From positions 678,351 through 742,350 of the forward strand of contig NZ_MKQR01000026.1 of the NCBI RefSeq assembly GCF_001940455.1: a stretch of 64,000 nucleotides of DNA, read 5' to 3'. The notes under the pieces were generated by a model. That model saw only the letters and a program-made list of their open reading frames with translations, ran no database searches and was not told the DNA's origin. Source of the DNA: Actinokineospora bangkokensis. Lineage in GTDB: Bacteria > Actinomycetota > Actinomycetes > Mycobacteriales > Pseudonocardiaceae. Position numbers and translations under genes: made by a program. Within the stretch, counting starts at the first letter, position 1. Each line of letters begins with the position of its first letter. Shown one piece after another: positions 54,164 to 64,000 of this stretch.

Positions 54164-54814
54164 TCACCAGGCCCGGTCGAGGTCGGCGTGCTCGCGCACC
54201 CAGGAGTGCATGACGACCCCCGCGGCGACGCCCGCGTTGATCGAGCGGGTGGACCCGAACTGGGCGATCGACACCACCAGGTCGGCGCCGTCGCGGGTCG
54301 GCGCGGACAGCCCGGGGCCCTCGGCGCCGAACACCAGCACGCACCGGCGCGGCAGCGGGGTCCGCTCGACCGGGACGGCGCCGGGGGTGTTGTCCACGCC
54401 CACCACGGCCAGGCCCGCCGCGGCGGCGAACGCCAGCAGCGACGCGGTGTCCGGGTGGTGGTGGACGTGCTGGTAGCGGTCGGTCACCATGGCGCCGCGG
54501 CGGTTCCAGCGCTTGCGGCCGACGATGTGCACGGCGCGGGCGGCGAAGGCGTTGGCGGTGCGCACCACGGTGCCGATGTTGTGGTCGTGGGCGAAGTTCT
54601 CGATGGCCACGTGGAAGTCGTGCCTGCGCCGGTCGAGGTCGGCCACCACGGCCTCGCGGCGCCAGTAGCGGTAGGCGTCGACGACGTTGCGCCGGTCGCC
54701 CTCGGCCAGCAGCACCGGGTCGTAGCGCGGGTCGTCGGGCGGCTCCCCGACCCACGGCCCCACCCCGACCGGTTCACCGGCCACCCACTCGGTCGGCCCC
54801 GCCTCCTCGTCCAC
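54164..54814 (-). CDS. TrmH/SpoU family RNA 2'-O-methyltransferase
   Basis: 216 residues. SpoU fold with a deep trefoil knot: FAHDHNIGTVVRTANAFAARAVHIVG (motif 1), VFGAEGPGLSAPTRDGAD (motif 2), IAQFGSTRSINAGVAAGVVMHSW (motif 3). It 2'-O-methylates tRNA or rRNA using S-adenosylmethionine. From memory, the matching position in M. tuberculosis is Rv0380c, also beside pyrE. GTG at 54814. The exact target is unknown. Confidence 0.93.
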   Translation of the reverse strand: MDEEAGPTEWVAGEPVGVGPWVGEPPDDPRYDPVLLAEGDRRNVVDAYRYWRREAVVADLDRRRHDFHVAIENFAHDHNIGTVVRTANAFAARAVHIVGRKRWNRRGAMVTDRYQHVHHHPDTASLLAFAAAAGLAVVGVDNTPGAVPVERTPLPRRCVLVFGAEGPGLSAPTRDGADLVVSIAQFGSTRSINAGVAAGVVMHSWVREHADLDRAW

Positions 54815-54832
54815 CGGACGATGATGGCTGGC

Positions 54833-55219
54833 CTACTTGAGAACGAGCGCGGAGGGGGCCCTGCGGTGCCGCCAGAGCTGGTAGGCACCGGTGTAGGACA
54901 CGACCAGCACCACCACGGCGATGACGGCGACGTACTCGGTCATGCCGTCGGGGATGACCGGCCCGAAGATGTAGTGGTCGTTGAACCCGCCCGGCAGGTC
55001 GCCCAGCCCCTGCTGGTGGCGGAAGTGGTTCTCCAGCGCCGTCAGCGGGCAGGCCAGCGGGGTCACGTTCACCACCACGCCCCAGGCGGCGAAGAACACG
55101 TGGACGAAGATCGACCGGGGCCAGCGCCAGGCCAGGAACCCGCCGAACCCGATGTAGAGCAGCGCCGCGAAGTGCACGACCACGGTCGCGCCTGCGAGCA
55201 GACCGGCCACTGCGGGCAC
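54833..55219 (-). CDS. DUF2784 membrane protein
   Basis: 128 residues, about four membrane helices. DUF2784 features: FAALLYIGFGGFLAWRWP at the start, TPLACPLTALENHFRHQQG with the C-P-L-T-x-x-E motif, and a C-terminal helix (VAVIAVVVLVVSYTGAYQL). Function unknown. GTG at 55219. It ends 18 bp before the TrmH-type gene. Confidence 0.9.
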   Translation of the reverse strand: MPAVAGLLAGATVVVHFAALLYIGFGGFLAWRWPRSIFVHVFFAAWGVVVNVTPLACPLTALENHFRHQQGLGDLPGGFNDHYIFGPVIPDGMTEYVAVIAVVVLVVSYTGAYQLWRHRRAPSALVLK

Positions 55220-55299
55220 CTCCCCCCGGCCACCGTGGAACGGCGGTCACTTTCCACCGTAACCCGGGGCCGGGGGGTGCACACCTCGGTAGCCGCTGG

Positions 55300-55869
55300 T
55301 CAGCCCGACTTGTCCAAACCGAGATCGGCGAGGTCGAGCAGGTACCGGTAGGGCAGGCCGCGGGCCTCGATGGCCTCCCGGGCGCCGGTGGCCCGGTCGA
55401 CCACGGTCACCACGCCGATGACGGTGGCCCCGGCCTCGGTGAGGGCGTCGACGGCGGTGAGCACGCTGCCGCCGGTGGTGGAGGTGTCCTCCACGGCCAG
55501 CACGCGCTGGCCCGCGACCTCGATGCCCTCGATCCGCCGCCCCATGCCGTGCTCCTTGGCGGCCTTGCGGACCACGAAGGCGTCGAGCACCTCCCCGGCC
55601 GCGGCCGCCGCGTGCATCATCGCGACCGCGACCGGGTCGGCGCCGAGGGTCAGGCCCCCGGCGGCGACGTAGTCCCAGTCGGCGGTGAGCTGGCGCAGCA
55701 GCGTGCCGATGAGCGGGGCGGCCGCGTGGTGCAGCGTCGCCCGGCGCAGGTCGACGTAGTAGTCGGCCTCCTTGCCCGAGGACAGGGTCACCCGTCCGCG
55801 CACGACGGCCAGTTCGCTGACGAGCCTGGCCAGCTCGGACTTCGCCGAGGTGTCAAGAGCAGTTCGCAC
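55300..55869 (-). CDS. pyrE: Orotate phosphoribosyltransferase
   Basis: 189 residues. Converts orotate and PRPP to OMP in pyrimidine synthesis. The PRPP-binding signature VLAVEDTSTTGGSVLTAVDAL near residue 120 and the GRVTLSSGKEADYYVDLRR opening with catalytic Lys match PyrE; the flexible loop RKAAKEHGMGRRIEG is intact. GTG at 55869, leaderless or nearly so, 80 bp before the DUF2784 gene. Confidence 0.97.
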   Translation of the reverse strand: MRTALDTSAKSELARLVSELAVVRGRVTLSSGKEADYYVDLRRATLHHAAAPLIGTLLRQLTADWDYVAAGGLTLGADPVAVAMMHAAAAAGEVLDAFVVRKAAKEHGMGRRIEGIEVAGQRVLAVEDTSTTGGSVLTAVDALTEAGATVIGVVTVVDRATGAREAIEARGLPYRYLLDLADLGLDKSG

Positions 55870-55892
55870 GGGTCCCTACCCTCTCACGCCGG

Positions 55893-56780
55893 TCAGCCCC
55901 AGCCCCGGCTGTCCTGCTTGAGCGCCGTGTCGACCGTCAGCGCGGAGCCGATGACCAGGCTGAGCAGCGGGTCGGGGAGCCGGCGGTGGATCTGCAGGAC
56001 GTAGTTGTCCGCGGTGGTGAACATGGTCTTGGCGAAGCCCTCCCAGGTCTTGGTGATCCTGGCGACCTCCTGCCCGGTGTGGTCGGTGATGGCGAAGTTC
56101 CACGCCCGCCAGTTCTCGGCCTGGATGCCGCCGACCTTCTGGCCGTTCACCAGGAAGCCGAAGCGGATCTTGCCGATGGCGTTCTCCTGGGAGATCTCGC
56201 CCACCGGGGAGCCGTCGGGGCGGGTGACCAGCATCCGCGACTTGATGAACTTCGCCGGGCGCACCAGCTGCAGCTGCACCTGCCCGTGGGCGTCGCGCAG
56301 CTCGAAGCGGTGGGTCATGAACTGGTCGTAGCTGCTGACGAAGCGCATGACCTTCTTGAAGGTGCTCTGCCCGACCTGGGCCACCGAGCCGAGCTGGCGG
56401 CCGTGCTGGTCGAACACCGAGTACTCGTTGGCCATCTCGATGAGCTTGACCTTCTGGTTCACCACCAGCACGGGCTCGGTGAACAGGGTGCCGCCGCCCT
56501 GGCCGACCTGGCCGACGCCCGCCTTGCGCTGCTGCTCGCGGATCCGGTCGGGATCGGCGGCGCCACCGAGCTCCAGCTCCCACGCGGAGGCGTCGCTGCG
56601 CGGCTGCTGGGGCGCGTGCTGCTGGGCGTACTGCTGCTGGCCGTACTGCTGCGGCTGGGCCGGGTGGGGCTGCTGCTGCGGGGCGGGCTGGGTGTGCTCG
56701 GTCCAGCGGGCACCGTCCCAGTAGCGCAGCAGCGGGCTGCCAGGGCGATCCGGGTACCACCCGGGCTGCGGGTTCGTCAT
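55893..56780 (-). CDS. DUF2510 plus LURP-one/phospholipid-scramblase-like protein
   Basis: 295 residues. N-terminal DUF2510 (PGWYPDRPGSPLLRYWDGARWTEHT, residues 6-30), a Gln/Pro/His-rich linker (PAPQQQPHPAQPQQYGQQ), then a LURP-one/scramblase-like beta barrel (residues 98-290): GTLFTEPVLVVNQKVKLIEM, EYSVFDQHGRQLGSVAQV, GFLVNGQKVGGIQAENWRAW. ATG at 56780 matches DUF2510 start. Membrane-side lipid binding is inferred from the family; scramblase activity is unproven in bacteria. Confidence 0.85.
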   Translation of the reverse strand: MTNPQPGWYPDRPGSPLLRYWDGARWTEHTQPAPQQQPHPAQPQQYGQQQYAQQHAPQQPRSDASAWELELGGAADPDRIREQQRKAGVGQVGQGGGTLFTEPVLVVNQKVKLIEMANEYSVFDQHGRQLGSVAQVGQSTFKKVMRFVSSYDQFMTHRFELRDAHGQVQLQLVRPAKFIKSRMLVTRPDGSPVGEISQENAIGKIRFGFLVNGQKVGGIQAENWRAWNFAITDHTGQEVARITKTWEGFAKTMFTTADNYVLQIHRRLPDPLLSLVIGSALTVDTALKQDSRGWG

Positions 56781-56866
56781 GGGCGAGGAGGGTAGTCCGG
56801 CAACCCGGTGATCGGCGGCGGATCCGCCGGGCTCGCGCTGGGTGACGCGGTGCTCACCGCCCCCGC

Positions 56867-57646
56867 TCAGCCCCGGTTGCGCCCCTTGGCCGTGCGCTTC
56901 TCCAGCGCGCGCAGGATGCCCGTCGGCACCAGCTTGGTCACCGCGAGCAGCACCTTGTACTGCGGTCCGGGCACCGACCGCGCGCGGCCGTGCGCCAGGT
57001 CCCGCAGCGCGTCGGCCACCACCCGGTCGGCGTCGAGCCACAGGAACGCGGGCAGGTCGGTCATGTCGTCGCCCGCGCGGTCGTGGAACTCGGTGTGGGT
57101 GAACCCGGGCACCAGGGCCACCACCCGCACACCGGTGCCCGCCAGGTTCGCCGCCAGCCCCTCCGACAGCGCCGTCACGTACGCCTTGGTCGCGGCGTAG
57201 GAGGGCCCGGTGGCCGGGAAGAAGCCCGCCACGCTGGACACGTTGATCACCCCGCCGCGCCCCCTGGCGATCATGCCGGGCAGCGCGGCCCTGGTCAGCC
57301 GCAGGACGGTGGTGACGTTGAGGTCGAGCTGCTCCTGCAACCAGTCCGGGTCGGCCTCGGCGAAGGCGCCCCTGGTGCCGAAGCCCGCGTTGTTGACCAG
57401 CAGGTCCACCGGCTTGTCGGTGTCGGCGAGGCGGGCCTCGACGCGCTTGCGGGCGCGGGTGGTCGACAGGTCGGCGGTCATCGGCTGCACGTGCACGCCG
57501 TGCGCCGCCGACAGGTCCGCCGCGACCTGCTTCAACCGCTCGGTGGTGCGGGCGACGACGACGAGGTCCCAGCCGTCGGCGGCGAGCCTGCGGGCGAAGG
57601 CGGCGCCGATGCCTGCGGTGGCGCCGGTGATCAGGGCGGTGGGCAT
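56867..57646 (-). CDS. Short-chain dehydrogenase/reductase
   Basis: 259 residues. [20 protein letters not shown] (cofactor), NNAGFGTRG, Ser in [19 protein letters not shown] (Tyr-x-x-x-Lys). The N-terminal [11 protein letters not shown] and the basic start suggest NADPH; the C-terminal basic tail ([13 protein letters not shown]) is like the DltE/SDR-191C type. Substrate unknown. ATG at 57646. Confidence 0.93.
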   Translation of the reverse strand: MPTALITGATAGIGAAFARRLAADGWDLVVVARTTERLKQVAADLSAAHGVHVQPMTADLSTTRARKRVEARLADTDKPVDLLVNNAGFGTRGAFAEADPDWLQEQLDLNVTTVLRLTRAALPGMIARGRGGVINVSSVAGFFPATGPSYAATKAYVTALSEGLAANLAGTGVRVVALVPGFTHTEFHDRAGDDMTDLPAFLWLDADRVVADALRDLAHGRARSVPGPQYKVLLAVTKLVPTGILRALEKRTAKGRNRG

Positions 57647-57699
57647 GCCGCTACGTTACTGATCGGTAGTCACCCACCGGAAGGGCGAGGGGCGCGCGG

Positions 57700-58458
57700 T
57701 CACGCCTCCGCGTCGGACTTGGCCCCCCGCGCGGTCCCGGTCTCGTCCGGGGTGGCCTGCGGCTCGACCTCGGCGGCGGGGTCGGCGGACTGCTCGGGCA
57801 CCTCGCCCGCGGGGTCGGCGTCGGCGTCGAACGGGTCCACCACGTCGGCGACCTCCCCGATCCCGCGCAGCAGCCGCTCCAGCCGCGACGGGCTGGAGTT
57901 CGGCGGCGCGGCGGCGAGCACCCAGCCCTCCTCGACCCACACCACGGCGATGTCGCGGCCGATCTCCTCGGTGGCGTCCACCAGGTCCGGGGTGATCAGC
58001 GCGCGGGCGGCGGCGATGTCGGAGACGAAGGCGTAGCGCTGCCCGACCGGGCCGAGCAGCTCGGGCATGTGCTCGCGCTGGAACGGGGTGCTCGGCACCC
58101 ACAGCTCGACGACCACGGGGTGCTTGCGCCGGGTCTGCACGGCGGCGATCACGGTGTTGACCCGGCCGCCCGCCTCCAGGTCGTAGACGTAGACCTTGCG
58201 CCTGCCGTCGGAGGTGAAGGTCGTCCCGGCGACGACGTCGCGGGCGACCCCGTCGCCGTAGTAGGCCACCGCCCCGCCGCTCCAGCGGCGCGGCAGCGCC
58301 ATGTCCGTCTCGGCGAACTGCCAGCCGCGCAGCCCGGCCCAGCGGCGGCGCTCGCGGTTTCTGGAGGTGAGCACCGCCCGGTCGCGCAGCAGGAACCCGC
58401 CGCCGACGACGAAGGCGGCCACGGCGATGACGAACCAGACCCAAGCGGGAACACCCAC
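57700..58458 (-). CDS. Membrane-anchored conserved protein (Rv0383c-like)
   Basis: 252 residues. One N-terminal membrane helix (VGVPAWVWFVIAVAAFVVGGGFLL), then a soluble domain (RRRWAGLRGWQFAETDMAL, YYGDGVARDVVAGTTFTSDG, VELWVPSTPFQREHMPELLG), then an acidic Pro/Ala tail. From memory it matches Rv0383c, which also lies between pyrE and clpB. GTG at 58458; upstream frame reading is shadow of clpB. Function unknown. Confidence 0.8.
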   Translation of the reverse strand: MGVPAWVWFVIAVAAFVVGGGFLLRDRAVLTSRNRERRRWAGLRGWQFAETDMALPRRWSGGAVAYYGDGVARDVVAGTTFTSDGRRKVYVYDLEAGGRVNTVIAAVQTRRKHPVVVELWVPSTPFQREHMPELLGPVGQRYAFVSDIAAARALITPDLVDATEEIGRDIAVVWVEEGWVLAAAPPNSSPSRLERLLRGIGEVADVVDPFDADADPAGEVPEQSADPAAEVEPQATPDETGTARGAKSDAEA

Positions 58459-58546
58459 ACCGGGCAGCGTAGTCGTCGCGGCCACTTCTTCAAGATCACG
58501 GCCCCCGCGCCGCGCCGCCGGGTGTCGCGAATGCGCCCCCGGGCAC

Positions 58547-58586
58547 GACCAGGGCCCGTCCCCCCGCGGGGGGACGGGCCCTGGTC
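58547..58586 (-). terminator. Perfect 19-bp terminator hairpin after clpB
   Basis: GACCAGGGCCCGTCCCCCC (58547-58565) and its exact inverse complement (58568-58586) with a 2-nt centre. It starts 7 bp past the clpB stop. Confidence 0.85.
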
Positions 58587-58592
58587 TGCCGA

Positions 58593-61178
<2,586 letters not shown>

Positions 61179-61231
61179 CTCCACCTCGTCTCACCACACC
61201 CAACTCTGTCGACAGGTACAACGTCAGAAAA

Positions 61232-61252
61232 GTTGAGCGTGTTCCGCTCAAC
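61232..61252. promoter_or_regulatory. HAIR-type (HspR) operator
   Basis: GTTGAGC (61232-61238), 7-nt spacer, GCTCAAC (61246-61252): the CTTGAGT-N7-ACTCAAG form of HspR operators with two changes per arm, in matching positions on both arms, just upstream of clpB. Confidence 0.8.
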
Positions 61253-61352
61253 CCGGAGAACTTTCCGGCGGGTCCGGGCGGAGGTGACGCAGCGTCGGCG
61301 GTTGCGCTGCGAAATCACCGGGACGGGTGGTCACCCACTTGGCTCAACAGGG

Positions 61353-61417
61353 TTGTCCACAACTGTGAGCGAAGTTGTCCACAAACCCCAGGTGGTCTTC
61401 CCCAGGCATGTGGACAA
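61353..61417. promoter_or_regulatory. Three DnaA-box-like 9-mers between clpB and marR
   Basis: TTGTCCACA at 61353-61361 and 61375-61383 (plus strand) and TGTGGACAA at 61409-61417 (minus-strand box), spaced 22 and 34 bp. They lie between the divergent clpB and marR coding regions, near the HAIR site. Confidence 0.5.
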
Positions 61418-61450
61418 CCGGTCGCCAGGGCCCCTGAGCAGGCAGGACGC

Positions 61451-61900
61451 TCAGAGGTCGGCGTTCAGCTTGCCGAGCAGCCGGGAGAACTCGCGGATGT
61501 CGTCGGTCGACCACTCACCCAGCTGGGCGCGCAGCCGCGCCCTGCGGTCGGAGCGGACCTCCGCGAGCCGCTGCGCGCCCACCGCGGTCAGCTGCACCAG
61601 CCGCGCGCGGCCGTCGGAGGGGTCGGGCACCCGCTCGATCAGCTCCAGCTCCTCCAGCCGGGCGATCTGCCTGCTCACGGTGGACTTGTCCAGGCCGGTG
61701 CGCTCGACGACCTCGGCCGCGCGCACCGGGCTGATGTCGGACAGGTGCAGCAGCAGCGCGTAGGAGGCGCCGTCGAGGCCGGGGTGCACGCGGGCGGCCA
61801 GCGTCAGCGACAGGCTGCGGGCCCGGCCGAACAGCTTCGACAGCTCCCGCTCGAGGTCCTGCGCGGCGTCCTCGCGCCCACCCGGTCGTGCCTCGGCCAC
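61451..61900 (-). CDS. MarR family transcriptional regulator
   Basis: 149 residues. Winged helix-turn-helix: ASYALLLHLSDISPVRAAEVVERTGLDKSTVSRQIARLEELELIERV in part (residues 52-95), wing DPSDGRARLVQLT. I take GTG at 61900 as the start because GGAGGG lies 7 nt before it; an ATG at 61930 adds 10 residues without a ribosome site. Target unknown; it is divergent from the flavohaemoglobin gene, a good candidate to be regulated by it. Confidence 0.9.
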   Translation of the reverse strand: MAEARPGGREDAAQDLERELSKLFGRARSLSLTLAARVHPGLDGASYALLLHLSDISPVRAAEVVERTGLDKSTVSRQIARLEELELIERVPDPSDGRARLVQLTAVGAQRLAEVRSDRRARLRAQLGEWSTDDIREFSRLLGKLNADL

Positions 61901-62037
61901 CTCGGTCCCTCCTCGTCCTGTGCCGGGCATTCAACCGGGGCGGCCGTGGGGCCCGTGTGGGCACCCGGCCCCGGGCGGGTCGAGTAGCCTGGTGGCGCCT
62001 CGGGACCCGCCCGAGAGGTGGAGCCACCGCCAGGACC

Positions 62038-63210
62038 ATGCCCCCCACCGCGAACCCCTTCCCCGGCCCGCACCCGCGACCGGAGCCGCCGGGTGCGCTC
62101 AGCGCCGTGGTCCGGCTGGTGCGGGAGAGCTTCGCGCTGGTCGAGCCGCGCACCGCCGAGGTGGCCAGGGACTTCCACGGCAACCTGTTCCACATCGCGC
62201 CGAGCGCGCGGGAGATGTTCCCGATCAACATGTCGGTGCAGCGCCCCCGGCTGCTGCTGGCCCTGGTGCGGCTGGTCCAGCTGGTGGACCGGCCCGACGA
62301 CCTGCTGCCGCAGCTGCGCCAGCTGGGCCGCGAGCACCGCAAGTTCGGGGTGCTCAGCGAGCACTACGAGGCCGTCGGCACGGCGCTGATCCACGCCGTG
62401 CGCGAGCACAGCGGCCCGCGCTGGACCGACGAGGTCGAGCGCGCCTGGGCCGAGGCCTACACGATCATGGCCAGGGCGATGCTCGACGCCGCCGAGGCCG
62501 ACGACGGCCCGCCGCTGTGGACCGCCGAGGTGGTCGACCACGAGCGCATCGGCTGGGACCTGGCCGTGGTGCGGGTCCTGCCCTCGGAGCCGCTGCCGCA
62601 CCGGGCGGGCCAGTACGTCAGCGTCGAGGTGCCCCAGCGGCCCCGGCTGTGGCGCTCCCTGTCCCCGGCGAGCGCCCCCGGCGCGGACGGCGTGCTGGAG
62701 TTCCACGTCCGCGCCGTCGAGGGCGGCTGGGTCAGCCGGTCCATCGTCGCCCACGCCCAGCTCGGCGACCAGTGGCGCGTCGGCGCCCCGATGGGCCACC
62801 TCACCGTCGACCGCACCAGCGACCGCGACGTGCTCATGGTCGCGGGCGGCACCGGCATCGCCCCGATGCGCGCCATCGTCGAGGACCTCGCCCAGTGGGG
62901 CCAGAACCCCCGCGTCCACCTGTTCAACGGCGGCCGCGTCCGCGAGGACCTCTACGACCTGCCCCACCTGCGCAACATCGCCGCCACCAACCCCTGGCTC
63001 ACCGTCATCCCGGTCGTCGAGCACGCCCCCGACGAGGAGGGCGCCGAGCACGGCACCCTCGCCCAGGCCATCGCCCGCTACGGCTCCTGGGACGACTGCG
63101 ACATCCTCGTCGCGGGCAGCCCCGCCATGATCAAGGCCACCGTCGCCACCCTCCGCCGCGGCGGCGCCCCCGAGCACCGCATCCACCACGACCCCGTCCC
63201 CTGGGACTGA
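62038..63210 (+). CDS. Flavohaemoglobin-like protein (type II, Rv0385-like)
   Basis: 390 residues. Globin domain (about 20-155) with proximal His100 (QLGREHRKFGV) and distal Gln68 (NMSVQ); then an FAD domain (GQYVSVEV, RLWRSLSPASAP) and an NAD domain (MVAGGTGIAPMRAIVEDLA). The usual distal Tyr (B10, in FYxxLF) is replaced by His47 (DFHGNLF), which should change ligand binding, so nitric oxide dioxygenase activity is uncertain. From memory the length and layout match Rv0385 of M. tuberculosis, described as an unusual type II flavohaemoglobin. A TAGCCT -10-like element is at 61984. Downstream terminator at 63243. Confidence 0.88.
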   Translation: MPPTANPFPGPHPRPEPPGALSAVVRLVRESFALVEPRTAEVARDFHGNLFHIAPSAREMFPINMSVQRPRLLLALVRLVQLVDRPDDLLPQLRQLGREHRKFGVLSEHYEAVGTALIHAVREHSGPRWTDEVERAWAEAYTIMARAMLDAAEADDGPPLWTAEVVDHERIGWDLAVVRVLPSEPLPHRAGQYVSVEVPQRPRLWRSLSPASAPGADGVLEFHVRAVEGGWVSRSIVAHAQLGDQWRVGAPMGHLTVDRTSDRDVLMVAGGTGIAPMRAIVEDLAQWGQNPRVHLFNGGRVREDLYDLPHLRNIAATNPWLTVIPVVEHAPDEEGAEHGTLAQAIARYGSWDDCDILVAGSPAMIKATVATLRRGGAPEHRIHHDPVPWD

Positions 63211-63242
63211 CCGCCCCCGAACGCCGCTGGGAGCGGAGAACG

Positions 63243-63280
63243 CAGCAGCGGGCCGGTCCTGGTGGACCGACCCGCTGCTG
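63243..63280. terminator. Convergent terminator hairpin
   Basis: CAGCAGCGGG with CGGTCC (63243-63259) pairs with GGACCG and CCCGCTGCTG (63264-63280), 16 pairs with one mismatch, between the flavohaemoglobin and hspR genes. Confidence 0.8.
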
Positions 63281-63282
63281 GG

Positions 63283-63314
63283 GTTCTGCGCTCAGCGGTG
63301 TTCTGCGCTCAGCG
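63283..63314. repeat. 15-bp direct repeat at the hspR gene end
   Basis: GTTCTGCGCTCAGCG at 63283-63297 and again at 63300-63314. The second copy contains the hspR stop (TCA at 63309-63311), and the first carries an equivalent TCA. Confidence 0.8.
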
Positions 63315-63734
63315 CCTGCGCTGGGGCTTCCAGACCACCAGGGCGGTTTCCTGGCGGAAGGGCACCAGCTCGTGCCGGTAGCTCTTGTGGATGGCGGCCG
63401 CGGCCTGCTCGGCGGCGGCGTGGACGTGGGCCAGCTCCTCGGTGAGGCGGCGGACCTCGTCGCGCAGGGCGTCGACCTGGTTCTCCAGCTCGATGATGCG
63501 CTTGATGCCCGCGAGGTTGACGCCCTGCTCCTGGGAGAGGCGCTGGACCTCCTTGAGCAGGGCGATGTCGCGGACCGAGTAGCGCCTGCCGCCGCCGGAG
63601 GTGCGGCCGGGGGAGACCAGGCCCAGGCGGTCGTAGCTGCGCAGGGTCTGGGCGTGCAGGCCGGAGAGCTGGGCGGCCACCGAGATCACGAAGACCGGGG
63701 TGTCCTCGTCCGCGCCGGGCGGGAACGGGTTCAC
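63309..63734 (-). CDS. hspR: MerR-type heat-shock repressor HspR
   Basis: 141 residues. N-terminal MerR helix-turn-helix VFVISVAAQLSGLHAQTLRSYDRLGLVSPGRTSGGGRRYS (residues about 13-52 in part), then a coiled coil (LENQVDALRDEVRRLTEELAHVHAAAEQA). It represses dnaK-operon and clpB genes by binding HAIR elements, with DnaK as co-repressor. GTG at 63734 overlaps the dnaJ stop as GTGA, the usual dnaK-grpE-dnaJ-hspR order. The HAIR-like site upstream of clpB at 61232 is its probable target. Confidence 0.93.
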   Translation of the reverse strand: MNPFPPGADEDTPVFVISVAAQLSGLHAQTLRSYDRLGLVSPGRTSGGGRRYSVRDIALLKEVQRLSQEQGVNLAGIKRIIELENQVDALRDEVRRLTEELAHVHAAAEQAAAAIHKSYRHELVPFRQETALVVWKPQRRR

Positions 63735-64000
63735 GACTGCCTCGCCTTCTCGACCAGCGCGGTCAGCTCGGGCCGCGGGTCGTGCTGCTTGGTCGCCTCC
63801 GCGTAGGCCTGCAGGGCCGCCAGCGCCGCCTCGTCGAGCGCGGGCGGGACGGTGACCTGCAGGGTGACCATGAGGTCGCCGGTCTCCCCGGACCGCTTGG
63901 CCACGCCCTTGCCCTTGACCCGCAGGACGCGGCCGGACGGGGTGCCCGGGGCGACCCTGGCCGTCACCACCCCCTCCAGGGTGGGCACGGTCAGCGTGGT
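63731..64000 (-). CDS. dnaJ: Chaperone DnaJ, C-terminal part (start outside window)
   Basis: The frame is open from base 64000 to a TGA at 63731-63733, giving 89 visible residues of the DnaJ C-terminal domain: TVPTLEGVVTARVAPGTPSG, RVLRVKGKGVAKRSGETGDL, VTLQVTVPPALDEAAL, then a tail of about 25 residues. VKGKG and GETGDL match the CTD II of DnaJ1-type proteins. The J domain and zinc-binding part are beyond the window. Coupled to hspR by GTGA overlap. Confidence 0.95.
   Translation of the reverse strand, partial: TTLTVPTLEGVVTARVAPGTPSGRVLRVKGKGVAKRSGETGDLMVTLQVTVPPALDEAALAALQAYAEATKQHDPRPELTALVEKARQS

Overview
This window reads as chromosomal DNA of a very GC-rich actinomycete, most likely order Pseudonocardiales. 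The support is near-total G/C at third codon positions, many GTG starts with GTGA/ATGA gene overlaps, a split PurS-PurQ-PurL enzyme, probable F420-type oxidoreductases, SigE-family sigma factors, an ESX-type secretion locus, and DasR- and HspR-like operators. The order is inferred from gene content; no rRNA or tRNA gene was found.

Layout. 1-474 is the end of an aldehyde dehydrogenase. 475-954 is a gene-free stretch built from a duplicated hairpin plus DnaA-box module. 955-4132 is the purine operon purS-purQ-purL on the minus strand. 4133-9302 holds a DUF3800-like gene, a nucleotide-sugar-type reductase, a GMC oxidoreductase facing a MOSC protein across a 20-bp tandem repeat, and a lipoprotein. 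9357-16212 holds purB, a TetR regulator, a sigma factor with a membrane partner, threonine aldolase, a potassium channel and an aminotransferase. 16248-20974 is an ESX/type VII-like operon (WXG-like protein, DUF3558 lipoprotein, PPE-like protein, EspG, small EspC-like protein, WXG-like protein fused to a lytic transglycosylase). 21084-22352 is purD, followed by a 689-bp non-coding region rich in palindromes.

23042-30324 carries a secreted glycerophosphodiesterase, an antiporter, a UBP zinc finger, an LLM oxidoreductase, purA and two less known proteins. 30472-32163 carries two tandem paralogous secreted HNH-type nucleases and a small coupled cytosolic gene. 32279-41445 carries VanZ-like, DUF3151, fba, LLM, aldo/keto reductase, SDR, PPOX and YCII genes, a sigma factor, nagA with two DasR-type boxes, and a DedA gene. 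41450-54098 is more accessory: an FAD-linked oxidase, a lipase, a MarR regulator with an MFS exporter carrying three carboxypeptidase-regulatory-like repeats, an ABC pair, a second DedA, a kinase and LacI pair sharing an operator, and a GH76 protein. 54164-64000 is a core block: trmH-like, pyrE, scramblase-like, SDR, clpB, MarR, flavohaemoglobin, hspR and the end of dnaJ.

Working together: purS/Q/L, purB, purD and purA supply most of the late and middle steps of AMP synthesis. hspR-dnaJ and clpB form an HspR regulon, because clpB has a HAIR-type operator upstream. From memory, the purA - (Rv0358-like) - DUF3151 - fba - DedA series and the trmH - pyrE - (Rv0383c-like) - clpB - (Rv0385-like) series both match the Rv0350-Rv0385 region of Mycobacterium tuberculosis, so the DNA between them is where this lineage differs. 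The most unusual items are the DnaA-box modules, the nuclease pair with its small partner, the ESX-linked peptidoglycan hydrolase, and the exporter with repeated extracellular-type domains.
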